From the NCBI RefSeq assembly GCF_010509575.1, contig NZ_CP048437.1, forward strand, positions 3,038,001-3,102,000: a stretch of 64,000 nucleotides of DNA, written 5' to 3'. The notes below the pieces were generated by a model, which saw only the letters and a list, made by a program, of their open reading frames with translations, was not told where the DNA came from and did no database searches. Source of the stretch: Faecalibacterium duncaniae (GTDB lineage: Bacteria; Bacillota; Clostridia; Oscillospirales; Ruminococcaceae). Positions 1 to 12,405 of this stretch are shown piece by piece. A program made the position numbers and the translations under genes. Positions within the stretch are counted from its first letter, which is position 1. Each line of letters opens with the position of its first letter.

Positions 1-455
1 AGCAGCACCCGGACGATACCGCACAGCACGATGACCGAGATGAAGTTGGGCATATACAGCACCAGCTGCACCTTCTGCTTGATCTTCTTGCTCTCAATAC
101 GGTTGAGCAGGAATGCCAGCAGAATGGGGATCGGGAAGCCCCACAGCAGACCGTAGACGCTCAGCTTCAGGGTGTTGATCAGATAGCGCTGGAAATCCGG
201 CGAGGACATGAAGCGGGTAAAGTTTTTGAAGCCTACCCACTCGCTGCCCCAGATACCTTTGAAGGGATTGTACTTCTGGAACGCGATCAGCACACCGCCC
301 ATGGGAGCGTACTTGAACACCAGCGTCAGCACCACAGCAGGCAGCAGGAACAACAGGTAAAGCTGCCAATGCCGTTTGATGTAGACCCATGTGTTGTGCA
401 GCTTGCGTTCTGCTGCCAGCACAGCCGTTTCCGACGAGGCTGTCTTTGCTTTCAT
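1..455 (-). CDS. Sugar ABC transporter permease, LplB type (partial)
   Basis: Inner-membrane permease of a carbohydrate ABC importer; the C-terminal part lies beyond the window edge. The minus-strand frame starting MKAKTASSETAVLAAERK stays open for 151 codons. It contains a first membrane segment (LYLLFLLPAVVLTLVF), the LplB-like stretch APMGGVLIAFQKYNPFKG, the element WVGFKNFTRF and two further hydrophobic segments. The ATG at 455 follows GGAGGAG with good spacing. An overlapping frame starting at 462 gives a non-membrane, Gly/Cys-rich product and is not the gene. A promoter lies at 569-597. It diverges from a LacI regulator and a sucrose-cleaving enzyme, so import of sucrose or a related glucoside is inferred. 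Confidence 0.88.
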   Translation of the reverse strand, partial: MKAKTASSETAVLAAERKLHNTWVYIKRHWQLYLLFLLPAVVLTLVFKYAPMGGVLIAFQKYNPFKGIWGSEWVGFKNFTRFMSSPDFQRYLINTLKLSVYGLLWGFPIPILLAFLLNRIESKKIKQKVQLVLYMPNFISVIVLCGIVRVL

Positions 456-500
456 GAATCATTCTCCTCCTTTTTGATTTGCTTGCCGCTTGATTTGCAT

Positions 501-722
501 TTTACATTTGCACCTTTGAATCTTGCACTTTTTACTTTGATTGTGCAAATGTAAAACTCTGTAATTCATTTATACCACGCAAGCAAGCGAATGTCAACGA
601 TAATTCATAGTATATATCAAGAAATACTGTGGATTTGTACAGATGCACAAATTCGAAAGTGCGCAAATATGCAAAATGATGATTTGCATTTTTACGTTTG
701 ACTAATTTGTGCATTTGCACTA
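501..722. promoter_or_regulatory. Four repeated operator-like motifs in the divergent control region
   Basis: Related copies of TTTGTGCATTTGCAC occur at 501-513 (reverse sense), 541-554 (TTGTGCAAATGTAA), 634-652 (reverse sense) and 705-722. The last contains the inverted repeat GTGCA-TT-TGCAC and fills the spacer of the lacI promoter; the 541-554 copy sits at the start of the ABC transcript. The placement suggests binding by the LacI protein encoded alongside. Unlike classical LacI-family operators there is no central CG. The rest of the 456-812 gap holds only the two promoters. Confidence 0.6.
569..597 (-). promoter_or_regulatory. Sigma-A promoter of the ABC transporter operon
   Basis: TTGACA (597-592), 17-base spacer and TATAAA (574-569) on the minus strand, upstream of the permease gene. 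An operator-like motif at 541-554 lies just past the expected start of transcription. Confidence 0.85.
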
Positions 723-726
723 TACT
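698..726 (+). promoter_or_regulatory. Promoter of the lacI-sucrose operon
   Basis: TTGACT (698-703), a 17-base spacer containing the GTGCA-TT-TGCAC inverted repeat, and TATACT (721-726). Binding there would block polymerase, consistent with autoregulation. Confidence 0.82.
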
Positions 727-812
727 GGAGTCATAGAACAAGATCCGTCACCAGACTTTATCGATAAAAGAGGGAACATCCGCCTCTATACTGTAAAGAA
801 AGAGGATGACTT

Positions 813-1868
813 ATGACAACCAAGGTCACCATTCAGGATATTGCAAACGAACTGCAGCTTTCCCGCAACACAGTTTCAAAGGCCATCAACAACACCGGTG
901 TGCTGGCAGATGCCACACGGGAGAAGATCCTGCGCAAAGCCGCCGAAATGGGCTATAAGCAGTTCGCCTATCTGCCGCTGTTTCAGGAAGACGCTGCAAA
1001 AACAGCAGCGCCTTCCATTCTGCCGAGTGACAAACGGGAGATCGCCATGCTGACGACCCGGTTTCTGAACAGCTCTCACTTTTCCTCCACGATGCTGGAT
1101 CGTTTCCAGTCGGAAATCGACCATCTGCATAGCTGCATGACCATTCATCGCATTTCTCTCATAGAGCTGAAAGAGAAAAAACTTCCATCTTCTCTCAACA
1201 TCCAGCGCACAGCCGGCATCATCTGCTTTGAAGTATTCGACTATGACTACGCACAGATGTTGTGCGATCTGGATGTTCCGCTGCTGTTTGTAGACAGCCC
1301 TGTGATGAATATGCGTCCTCCTCTTAAAGCTGACCGCCTTTATATGGAAAACCGCATTGAGATCCAGAATGCGGTGACCCACATGGTCCAGCGCGGCAAA
1401 AAACGCATCAGCTTTGCGGGGGATAAAAACCACTGTCAGTCCTTCTTTGAGCGTTATATGGCTTATAGGGATGCAGTGGAGCACTTTGGTCTGACAGAGG
1501 GCCTGAGCACCTGTGCGATGCCATCTGGACAGCAGAACTATCCGGTATCCCTGTACGAAACCATCCGTCGGTTCAAAACGATGCCGGATGCCTTTGTCTG
1601 CGCCAATGACTTTGTTGCCATGGATCTGGTCAAGGCATTGGATGAGCTGGGGTATTCGGTTCCCGATGATATCTGGGTCTGCGGTTTCGATGACAGTCAG
1701 GAGGCTTCCTACTTTGCCCCCCGTCTGACTTCGATCCATATCCATGGACAGATCATGGGCTACACCGCTGCCAATCTGCTTATGACCCGCATCGAAGAGC
1801 CATCGCTGAACTATCGCACCGTCTATACGGAAACCAACCTGATCCTGCGCGAATCCACAGGAGATTGA
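813..1868 (+). CDS. LacI-family transcriptional regulator
   Basis: DNA-binding repressor of 351 residues, normal for the family. Residues 5-25 form the LacI helix-turn-helix (VTIQDIANELQLSRNTVSKA), followed by the hinge region and a periplasmic-binding-protein-like effector domain ending with the conserved element WVCGFDDSQEASYFAPRLTS. The start follows AGAGG at 801-805. It is the first gene of a run of five on the plus strand, ending at the GH13 enzyme. Because it lies between divergent sugar-transport and sucrose-cleavage genes it probably senses sucrose or a derivative; the effector is an inference. Confidence 0.92.
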   Translation: MTTKVTIQDIANELQLSRNTVSKAINNTGVLADATREKILRKAAEMGYKQFAYLPLFQEDAAKTAAPSILPSDKREIAMLTTRFLNSSHFSSTMLDRFQSEIDHLHSCMTIHRISLIELKEKKLPSSLNIQRTAGIICFEVFDYDYAQMLCDLDVPLLFVDSPVMNMRPPLKADRLYMENRIEIQNAVTHMVQRGKKRISFAGDKNHCQSFFERYMAYRDAVEHFGLTEGLSTCAMPSGQQNYPVSLYETIRRFKTMPDAFVCANDFVAMDLVKALDELGYSVPDDIWVCGFDDSQEASYFAPRLTSIHIHGQIMGYTAANLLMTRIEEPSLNYRTVYTETNLILRESTGD

Positions 1869-1885
1869 GCGAAAGGAGAACCCCC

Positions 1886-2536
1886 ATGCGTGACCTGTGC
1901 AATACGGACAAGCCGCTGTTTGCTGTGCTGACGAAATTGACTTACAGTGCTTACCTGAACATCTTATGGCTCGTGTGCAGCCTGCCCATCGTTACCATAG
2001 GAGCTTCTACGACCGCATTGTTCTACGTCACGCTCAAAATGGCGGAAGATCGGGACGATGGTCTGACCCGGATGTTTTTTAAGGCGTTCCGGGAAAATTT
2101 TAAGCCTGCCACAAAACTCTGGCTGATCCTGCTGGCAGTCGGCAGTTTCCTGGCTGCGGATGGCTTTGTGCTGCGCCGAATGTGGAGCGAAAACATTTTC
2201 TGGACGCTGCTCACTGCAGTGCTTATTGGTGCGGCAGTTCTGTACGGCATCGTTCTGCTGTATGCCTTTCCTCTGCTGGCACGGTTTGAAAACACCACCT
2301 TCGGCATCCTGAAAACAGCGTTTCTCGTGGGTGTCCGGTATCTGTTTTGCACCCTGCTGATGGCGGCGATCTATGGCATCATGGGGTACGTCATAGTGTT
2401 TGTGTTCACGCCTGCATTCCTGCTGGGCATGGGCTTCTGCGCCATGCTCTGCTCCTTTCTGATGCTTCGGATCCTCTATCTGATCGGTGGAGACCCTGAT
2501 GCAGTACACGAGGAATACGACCATGACGAAAACTGA
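1886..2536 (+). CDS. YesL/DUF624-family membrane protein
   Basis: Membrane protein of 216 residues with about five hydrophobic segments, resembling the YesL (DUF624) family, which is commonly encoded with carbohydrate ABC importers in Firmicutes and has no settled biochemical role. The ATG at 1886 was chosen because AAGGAG lies just upstream (1873-1878); a TTG at 1865 overlapping the lacI stop is possible but lacks a ribosome site. The C-terminus (DPDAVHEEYDHDEN) is acidic. The end overlaps the next gene by 14 bases, indicating translational coupling. Confidence 0.8.
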   Translation: MRDLCNTDKPLFAVLTKLTYSAYLNILWLVCSLPIVTIGASTTALFYVTLKMAEDRDDGLTRMFFKAFRENFKPATKLWLILLAVGSFLAADGFVLRRMWSENIFWTLLTAVLIGAAVLYGIVLLYAFPLLARFENTTFGILKTAFLVGVRYLFCTLLMAAIYGIMGYVIVFVFTPAFLLGMGFCAMLCSFLMLRILYLIGGDPDAVHEEYDHDEN

Positions 2537-3140
2537 CCGGGATACGCTCCGCTCCCTCCATGGGCGCAAAAAGTGGGAGCACATCTGGGCATATTACAAG
2601 CTGCCCATTGCGATCGTGCTCATCATCGTCTATATCCTTGGCTATGCAGCCTACCGTCATGTGACGAAAAAAGAGGATGTGCTTTACCTTGGTCTGGTAA
2701 ATATCACTGCCGGGTCTGATCTGACGGAACAGCTTACCACCGGCTTTGCCGAGGCGCAGGGTTTGACCAAAAAGCAACAGGTCGATCTGCTGTCCGGCTT
2801 GCTGCTCAGCGAAAGCGAACGCGCAGAGGAGCAGTATGTATATGCTTCGGAGATGAAGCTGCTGGGTGCAGTCAGTGCCCAGCGGTTAGATGTTGTTCTG
2901 ATGGACGAATATGCACGGGATCGACTGTTGGCAGATGATTATTTTCTCGATCTGCGGACACTGGATGCGTCTTTCCATGCACTGCCGGGTCTGAACGCCG
3001 GTGGGACCGTGCTGGATATTTCGGACACGCCGTTTGTCAGGCAGGCAGGTTTTTCTGGCAAGGTCTATCTTGGGGTAGTGCAGAATGCACCGCACCCGGA
3101 GCGTGCAGCCGCTTACATTCATTATCTGTTCCAGCGGTGA
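2523..3140 (+). CDS. Single-pass membrane protein of the sucrose operon, unknown function
   Basis: I do not recognise a named family. The 205-residue product has a basic cytoplasmic N-terminus, one membrane anchor at about residues 26-46 (LPIAIVLIIVYILGYAAYRH), and a soluble C-terminal domain of about 155 residues facing outside. The start at 2523 follows GAGGAA (2510-2515); upstream in-frame starts lie deeper in the preceding gene. It overlaps the yesL-like gene and is followed after 36 bases by the fructokinase gene, so a role linked to the transporter or YesL partner is plausible but unproven. Confidence 0.75.
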   Translation: MTKTDRDTLRSLHGRKKWEHIWAYYKLPIAIVLIIVYILGYAAYRHVTKKEDVLYLGLVNITAGSDLTEQLTTGFAEAQGLTKKQQVDLLSGLLLSESERAEEQYVYASEMKLLGAVSAQRLDVVLMDEYARDRLLADDYFLDLRTLDASFHALPGLNAGGTVLDISDTPFVRQAGFSGKVYLGVVQNAPHPERAAAYIHYLFQR

Positions 3141-3176
3141 TCGTTGGGTTTCACATCAAGAATAAGGAGAATTATC

Positions 3177-4109
3177 ATGGACATTTTAACGATTGGTGAA
3201 GTTTTGATCGACCTGACCCAGACCGGCAAGGATGCGCGCGGCATTCCTCAGTTTGCCGCAAACCCCGGCGGTGCCCCGGCCAATCTGGCGGTGGCTGCCG
3301 CCCGGCTGGGGGCACAGACCGCCTTTATCGGCAAGGTGGGTGTGGATGCCTTTGGCCGCTACCTGAAAGAGGTTCTGGCAGAGAACAAGGTGGACGTTTC
3401 CGGCATGGCGGTGGATGCAGACCACCCCACCACCATGGCAGTCGTCTCGGTGGATGCCACTGGCGAGCGGGATTTCAGCTTCTACCGCAGCGCCAACGCT
3501 GATGTGATGCTGTGCAAAGAGGACATTTCGGAGGGCGCTCTGAAAGCTGCCAAAATCGTCCACTTCGGCTCTGTCAGCCTGACCGCTGACCCCTCTCGCA
3601 CTGCCACGCTGGACGCTGCTGCCCGTGCCAAAAAGCTGGGTGCTGTCATTACTTATGACCCGAATTACCGTGCAAACCTCTGGAAGAACAAGGAGGAAGC
3701 CATTGCCCAGATGAAAGCACCCCTGCCGCTGGTGGATATTCTGAAAGTTTCCGATGAGGAGCTGCCCCTGCTCACCGGCACCACCGACTGCGAAAGCGGC
3801 ACGGCACAACTGGCACAGAACGGAATCCGGCTGATTTTTGTCACCCTGGGTGCAAACGGCGTATTCTACCGCTTTGGGGAGAAAACCGGCCATGTGGCTG
3901 GCGTTCCCTGCAAGGTGGGCGACACCAACGGCGCAGGCGATACCTTCTTTGGGGCTGCCCTATCCAAGCTCTGCATGGAGGAGCTGGACACCCTGACGGT
4001 GGACAAGCTGGAAGGCATTCTTGCCTTTGCCAACAAGGCGGCAAGCATTACCACCAGCCGCCACGGCGCTATCCCCGCCATGCCCACCCTTGCAGAAGTG
4101 GAGGGCTGA
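3177..4109 (+). CDS. scrK: Fructokinase, PfkB/ribokinase family
   Basis: Cytoplasmic ATP-dependent sugar kinase of 310 residues, expected to phosphorylate fructose released from sucrose. The family signatures are present: the N-terminal GGAPANLAVAAARLG element and, near the C-terminus, DTNGAGDTFFGA, which holds the catalytic aspartate and anion hole. ATG 3177 is preceded by AAGGAGA (3164-3170); an upstream in-frame start at 3144 lacks a ribosome site. The following amylosucrase-type gene starts 3 bases after the stop, which supports fructose as substrate. Other PfkB sugars cannot be excluded from sequence alone. Confidence 0.88.
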   Translation: MDILTIGEVLIDLTQTGKDARGIPQFAANPGGAPANLAVAAARLGAQTAFIGKVGVDAFGRYLKEVLAENKVDVSGMAVDADHPTTMAVVSVDATGERDFSFYRSANADVMLCKEDISEGALKAAKIVHFGSVSLTADPSRTATLDAAARAKKLGAVITYDPNYRANLWKNKEEAIAQMKAPLPLVDILKVSDEELPLLTGTTDCESGTAQLAQNGIRLIFVTLGANGVFYRFGEKTGHVAGVPCKVGDTNGAGDTFFGAALSKLCMEELDTLTVDKLEGILAFANKAASITTSRHGAIPAMPTLAEVEG

Positions 4110-4112
4110 ATC

Positions 4113-5942
4113 ATGGCAGCAAAACAGGAATTTGAGTCCCGGTTTGCCAAGCACAAGGACGAGCTGGAATGGCTGTTCATGGAACTGTACCACAACCGGG
4201 AAGGGCTGGAAGTTCTGGAGCGGGAGATGGCTGAAGCCTACAATGCCCGCAGTGCCGAGCTGAAAGCACTGGACAAGGCACGCTCTGCCGACCCGGAGTG
4301 GTACAAGCGGGGCAATATGTTCGGCATGACCATGTACACCGACCTCTTTGCCGGAAATCTGAAAGAACTGGTAAAGAAGCTGCCCTACCTGAAGGAGCAG
4401 AAGCTGACCTATCTGCACCTGATGCCCCTGCTGCAGATGCCCCACCCCCACAACGATGGCGGCTATGCGGTGGAGGATTTCGATACCGTAGACCCGGCTC
4501 TTGGCACCAACAAAGATCTGGAAAACCTGACCCGGGAGCTGCGGAAAGCCGGCATCAGCCTGTGTCTGGATTTTGTCATGAACCACACCGCCAGCACCCA
4601 CCGCTGGGCCATGGCGGCAAAGGCGGGTGACCCGTGGTTTCAGGCCTATTACCACCTCTATGACGACCGCACCATCCCCGACCAATACGAGCAGACTGTG
4701 CCGCAGGTGTTCCCCAACACTGCGCCCGGCAACTTTACCTGGTGTGAGGAGATGCACAAGTGGGTGCTGACCACCTTCCACGACTACCAGTGGGACCTGA
4801 ACTACGCAAACCCGGCGGTGTTCGTGGACATGACCAAGAGCATCCTGCATCTGGCAAATCTCGGTGTGGAAGTGTTCCGCATTGATGCGGTGCCTTATAT
4901 CTGGAAGCAGCTGGGCACCACCTGCCGCAATCTGCCGCAGGTGCACACCATCGTGCGGATGCTCCGCATGGTGCTGGAATGTGTCTGCCCGGCGGTCATC
5001 CTCAAGGGCGAGGTGGTCATGGCTCCCAAGGAGCTGGCAGCTTATTTCGGCACCCCGGAAAAGCCGGAATGCCACATGCTCTACAACGTGTCCACCATGG
5101 TCAACCTGTGGGGTGCCCTTGCCAGCCGGGACACCCGGCTGCTGAAGGCCCAGCTGGATGCCCTCCACGCTCTGCCGAAGAATTGCTGGTTCGTGAACTA
5201 TCTGCGCTGTCACGATGATATCGGCTGGGGTCTGGACGAGGCGGTGGAAAACCGGCTTGGCATCGACCCGCAGAAGCATAAAGAATATCTGTATCACTTC
5301 TATGAGGGCAATTTCCCCGGCAGCTGGGCAAAGGGTGAGCTGTACAACTACGACCCCGCTACTGGCGATGCCCGAAGCTGCGGCACCACTGCCAGCCTGT
5401 GCGGCGTGGAGCAGGCACTGGAAAAAGGCGATAAAACCGCACTGGACTACGCCGTGAAGCGCGACCTGCTGCTGCACACTGCTATGGCGTTTTTGCAAGG
5501 CTTCCCCATGCTGAACTGCGGCGATGAAATTGCACAGCTCAATGGCTGGGACTACAAAAACGACCCCGACCGTGTGGAGGACAGCCGCAACCTGCACCGC
5601 AGCAAATTCAACTGGGAAGATGCCAAACAGCGCACCCGGAAGGGCACGCTGCAAAACGCTTTGTGGCAGGGCATGGAGCAGCTGCGCCAAATGCGGGCAG
5701 ACCCCTGCTTTGCCCCGGATGCGTGGGTAACAACTTGGGACAGCCACAACCCCGGCGTGCTGGCACTGGTACGCAAGCGCGGCGAGGAAACGCTGGTGGG
5801 CTTGTTCAACTTTACCGAGTACCCGGCAGGAGCCAGTCTGGATGCTCTGGGCGGCGAGTATCACACCCCGGAGGGCACTTCCGTCTGGTTGGCGGATGTG
5901 GAACTGGAACCCTATCAGGCGCTGCTGGTAAAAAACAAATAA
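4113..5942 (+). CDS. GH13 subfamily 4 amylosucrase or sucrose hydrolase
   Basis: Alpha-glucosidase-fold enzyme of 609 residues acting on sucrose. GH13 motifs are in order: DFVMNHTA (153-160), VFRIDAV with nucleophile D258, LKGEV with acid/base E300, and RCHDD with D368 as the third catalytic residue. HNDGGYAV (D115) and EDSRNLHR match the aspartate-arginine pair that closes the sucrose pocket in Neisseria amylosucrase, as does the IWKQLGTTC.NLPQ stretch. An N-terminal helical domain and a C-terminal beta domain are present, and the length fits the family. Whether it builds alpha-glucan or simply hydrolyses sucrose cannot be told. The start is close behind scrK, with GGAGGG at 4099-4104. No signal peptide, so cytoplasmic. 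Confidence 0.85.
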   Translation: MAAKQEFESRFAKHKDELEWLFMELYHNREGLEVLEREMAEAYNARSAELKALDKARSADPEWYKRGNMFGMTMYTDLFAGNLKELVKKLPYLKEQKLTYLHLMPLLQMPHPHNDGGYAVEDFDTVDPALGTNKDLENLTRELRKAGISLCLDFVMNHTASTHRWAMAAKAGDPWFQAYYHLYDDRTIPDQYEQTVPQVFPNTAPGNFTWCEEMHKWVLTTFHDYQWDLNYANPAVFVDMTKSILHLANLGVEVFRIDAVPYIWKQLGTTCRNLPQVHTIVRMLRMVLECVCPAVILKGEVVMAPKELAAYFGTPEKPECHMLYNVSTMVNLWGALASRDTRLLKAQLDALHALPKNCWFVNYLRCHDDIGWGLDEAVENRLGIDPQKHKEYLYHFYEGNFPGSWAKGELYNYDPATGDARSCGTTASLCGVEQALEKGDKTALDYAVKRDLLLHTAMAFLQGFPMLNCGDEIAQLNGWDYKNDPDRVEDSRNLHRSKFNWEDAKQRTRKGTLQNALWQGMEQLRQMRADPCFAPDAWVTTWDSHNPGVLALVRKRGEETLVGLFNFTEYPAGASLDALGGEYHTPEGTSVWLADVELEPYQALLVKNK

Positions 5943-6091
5943 GCAAAACGAGTCATCCGGCTCTCTCTTTTTATCAAAGTTTTCATTGTTTTCTCTTGCA
6001 CACTGCCGAAAGTGGCGTGTTCTCAAAAGTTCGCGTTTGCGCAGCGCAGCAGAGCAAGTTTTTAACTTTCTGATCGCTACATAGCAAACCC

Positions 6092-6126
6092 GAACCAAGG
6101 CCATCCCAGAAGGGATGGTCAGGTTC
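6092..6126 (+). terminator. Possible terminator after the sucrose operon
   Basis: GAACC and GGTTC arms enclose the inner stem CCATCCC-AGAA-GGGATGG. The T-rich stretch begins only about 18 bases later, so termination is uncertain. Confidence 0.4.
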
Positions 6127-6200
6127 AGGTTGTTGTGTGGCGATTTTTTATTGCCAAATTCAGCACCGTACCTTGACAACCGCATGACCGTCTGCATGGG

Positions 6201-6707
6201 ATAAAGGAAGAACTGCTGGCATAGCTTGAAAAGTTGAAGCAGGACGAGCAGAACACCCCGGAGAAATACAGCAACTGCGGGCAGCTGTTCCGGCTGCCGG
6301 ACGGCTTGCCCATTGCACCGGAGCTGCTGACGAAATGGTACCGCCTGTGGAGAGCCGAGCACCCGGAGTTTGAGCAGATCGTGTTCCATGGTCTGCGGCA
6401 CTCCAGTGCCACCTACCAGCTCTTGCAGTCGGACGGTGACTTCAAGTCGGTGCAGGGCAACACAGGTCATGCAACGGCATCTGTCCTGATGGACGCCTAC
6501 GCTCACACGCAGGACAAGCCCCGGTTGGAGCTGACCGAGAAGATCGAAGCAAACTTCTACTCCCAAGACCTGACCTCGGCAGCATCCCAGCCCCGGCAAA
6601 ACGAAAAGCCGGCGGCAACAAAAATCTCCGGTAGGGAGATCCTTGAAGCCATCCGGCTGATGGACGCAGACGAACGCAGAGAATTGACGAGAGCCTTGTT
6701 CGCCTAA
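6201..6707 (+). pseudogene. Remnant of a phage-type tyrosine recombinase (integrase)
   Basis: Only the C-terminal catalytic part remains. HGLRHSSATY carries the catalytic His-x-x-Arg-His, and GNTGHATASVLMDAYAHT carries the last His region and probable nucleophile Tyr. Upstream in the same frame the sequence reads KEELLA, a TAG stop at 6222-6224, then LEKLKQDEQ. The coherent sequence on both sides of the stop marks a decayed gene rather than a short intact one, and no N-terminal arm or core-binding domain is found before it. It lies just beyond the 3' end of tRNA-Lys, a usual integrase target, so it is probably the scar of a lost integrative element. Confidence 0.8.
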
Positions 6708-6820
6708 AATTTCTTCTTTTTATGCAAAGGAAAGCAGGCTGTGCAAACCTTGCGCAGAAACGCCCTTGATTCGGGCAAATGTGTAAACGGTGTGCAGAAA
6801 GTGTGCAGCCGCTTTCCCAC

Positions 6821-6856
6821 ATAAAGAAAGAACGCCAAATCTTACGATTTGACGTT
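6821..6856 (-). terminator. Terminator of the rRNA operon
   Basis: Downstream of tRNA-Lys on the minus strand: GAACG and CAAATC arms pair with GATTTG and CGTTC around a TTAC loop (6830-6856), followed by TTTCTTTAT. Confidence 0.75.
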
Positions 6857-6863
6857 CTATATC

Positions 6864-6939
6864 TGGTGCACCTCCAGGGACTCGAACCCTGGGCCCACTG
6901 ATTAAGAGTCAGTTGCTCTACCAACTGAGCTAGAGGTGC
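6864..6939 (-). tRNA. tRNA-Lys (CTT)
   Basis: Cloverleaf with acceptor GCACCTC/GAGGTGC, discriminator A and encoded CCA. The anticodon loop CTCTTAA gives anticodon CTT. It lies about 38 bases after the 5S gene and is probably cotranscribed with it. Confidence 0.95.
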
Positions 6940-6977
6940 ATATTGTCGAGATGCGGTTTCAAACATCCCGACATTTG

Positions 6978-7095
<118 letters not shown>

Positions 7096-7218
7096 AATAT
7101 GACTGGTTCAGTATAACATTTCTGTTCTACTTTGTCCAGTGTTTCTTGAAGGACGTGCCTTCAAAACTGAATAATCACTGCTCACATTTTATCATTGACT
7201 TGAGAATTCAAGCGAATT

Positions 7219-11832
<4,614 letters not shown>

Positions 11833-12028
11833 AAATGATATTTATCACTTAAAAAGTGTTAAATCTTTTTCGCTCAGCACGCAATCGCTTGCGTCCTGTG
11901 TGAATTACTTTGTTTGGAATTGTTTAACGTGTTTTTCCAACACGAAAATAGGTTCCGTTACAAGTTTTTCGATATTGTTCAATTTTCAAGGTCCTGTGCG
12001 CCTCAGCCTTGCAGCTGACGACTTGATT

Positions 12029-12057
12029 ATTTTACCACAGAAGTGATTTTTTGTCAA
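12029..12057 (-). promoter_or_regulatory. rRNA promoter P2
   Basis: TTGACA (12057-12052), 17 bases, TAAAAT (12034-12029) on the minus strand. It is the promoter nearer the 16S gene, about 200 bases upstream of it. Confidence 0.88.
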
Positions 12058-12188
12058 GCACTTTTTTCAGAAGCTTTTCGATCTTTTCGAACTTGTGGCT
12101 CGTTTTTCAACGTATCCATATTGGTTCTTTCGCTTTGCTTCTGCCGCTTTCAGAAGTCATTCTTTCCGGCGGCCCTTGGCGCTCAAGT

Positions 12189-12217
12189 ATAATACCATAT
12201 CCATGAGCTTCTGTCAA
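12189..12217 (-). promoter_or_regulatory. rRNA promoter P1
   Basis: TTGACA (12217-12212), 17 bases, TATTAT (12194-12189), about 160 bases upstream of P2. Tandem promoters are usual for rRNA operons. The rest of 11833-12286 shows no gene. Confidence 0.88.
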
Positions 12218-12286
12218 CACCTTTTTGCATCTTTTTTGAGTTTTTTTCTATATTTCGCAAAAGGAGTGCTTCCGGGCAGGTTTTTG

Positions 12287-12346
12287 AACCCCTCCGAAAT
12301 GGCCACGGCCATTTCGTCTCCCCTTTGCCAAGGGGAGAGCCCTTGC
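12287..12346 (+). repeat. Palindromic intergenic repeat, copy 1
   Basis: Starts AACCCCTCCG, then the hairpin AAATGGCC-ACGGCCATTT, then TCTCCCC-TTTGCCAA-GGGGAGA and a CCTTGC end. Same layout as the copies at 41771, 49641, 53203, 56949 and 62893. Its last bases supply the -35 of the next promoter. Confidence 0.75.
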
Positions 12347-12371
12347 AGTTTCCGGGGCGGTGTTATATTAT
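12343..12371 (+). promoter_or_regulatory. Promoter of the coaX-like gene
   Basis: TTGCAG (12343-12348), 17 bases, TATTAT (12366-12371). The -35 lies in the tail of the palindromic repeat. Confidence 0.7.
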
Positions 12372-12405
12372 ATAATTACATTATAGAGCGGAGGAGGCCC
12401 CAACC

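Noticed and set aside
94..462. Minus-strand ORF of 122 residues
   Set aside because: It is a shifted frame over the ABC permease; the frame starting at 455 gives a proper membrane protein with LplB motifs and a ribosome site.
3960..6599. Minus-strand ORF of 879 residues
   Set aside because: Lies antisense to the fructokinase and GH13 genes; composition rich in His, Gln and Val with no domain pattern, a usual shadow in G+C-rich DNA.
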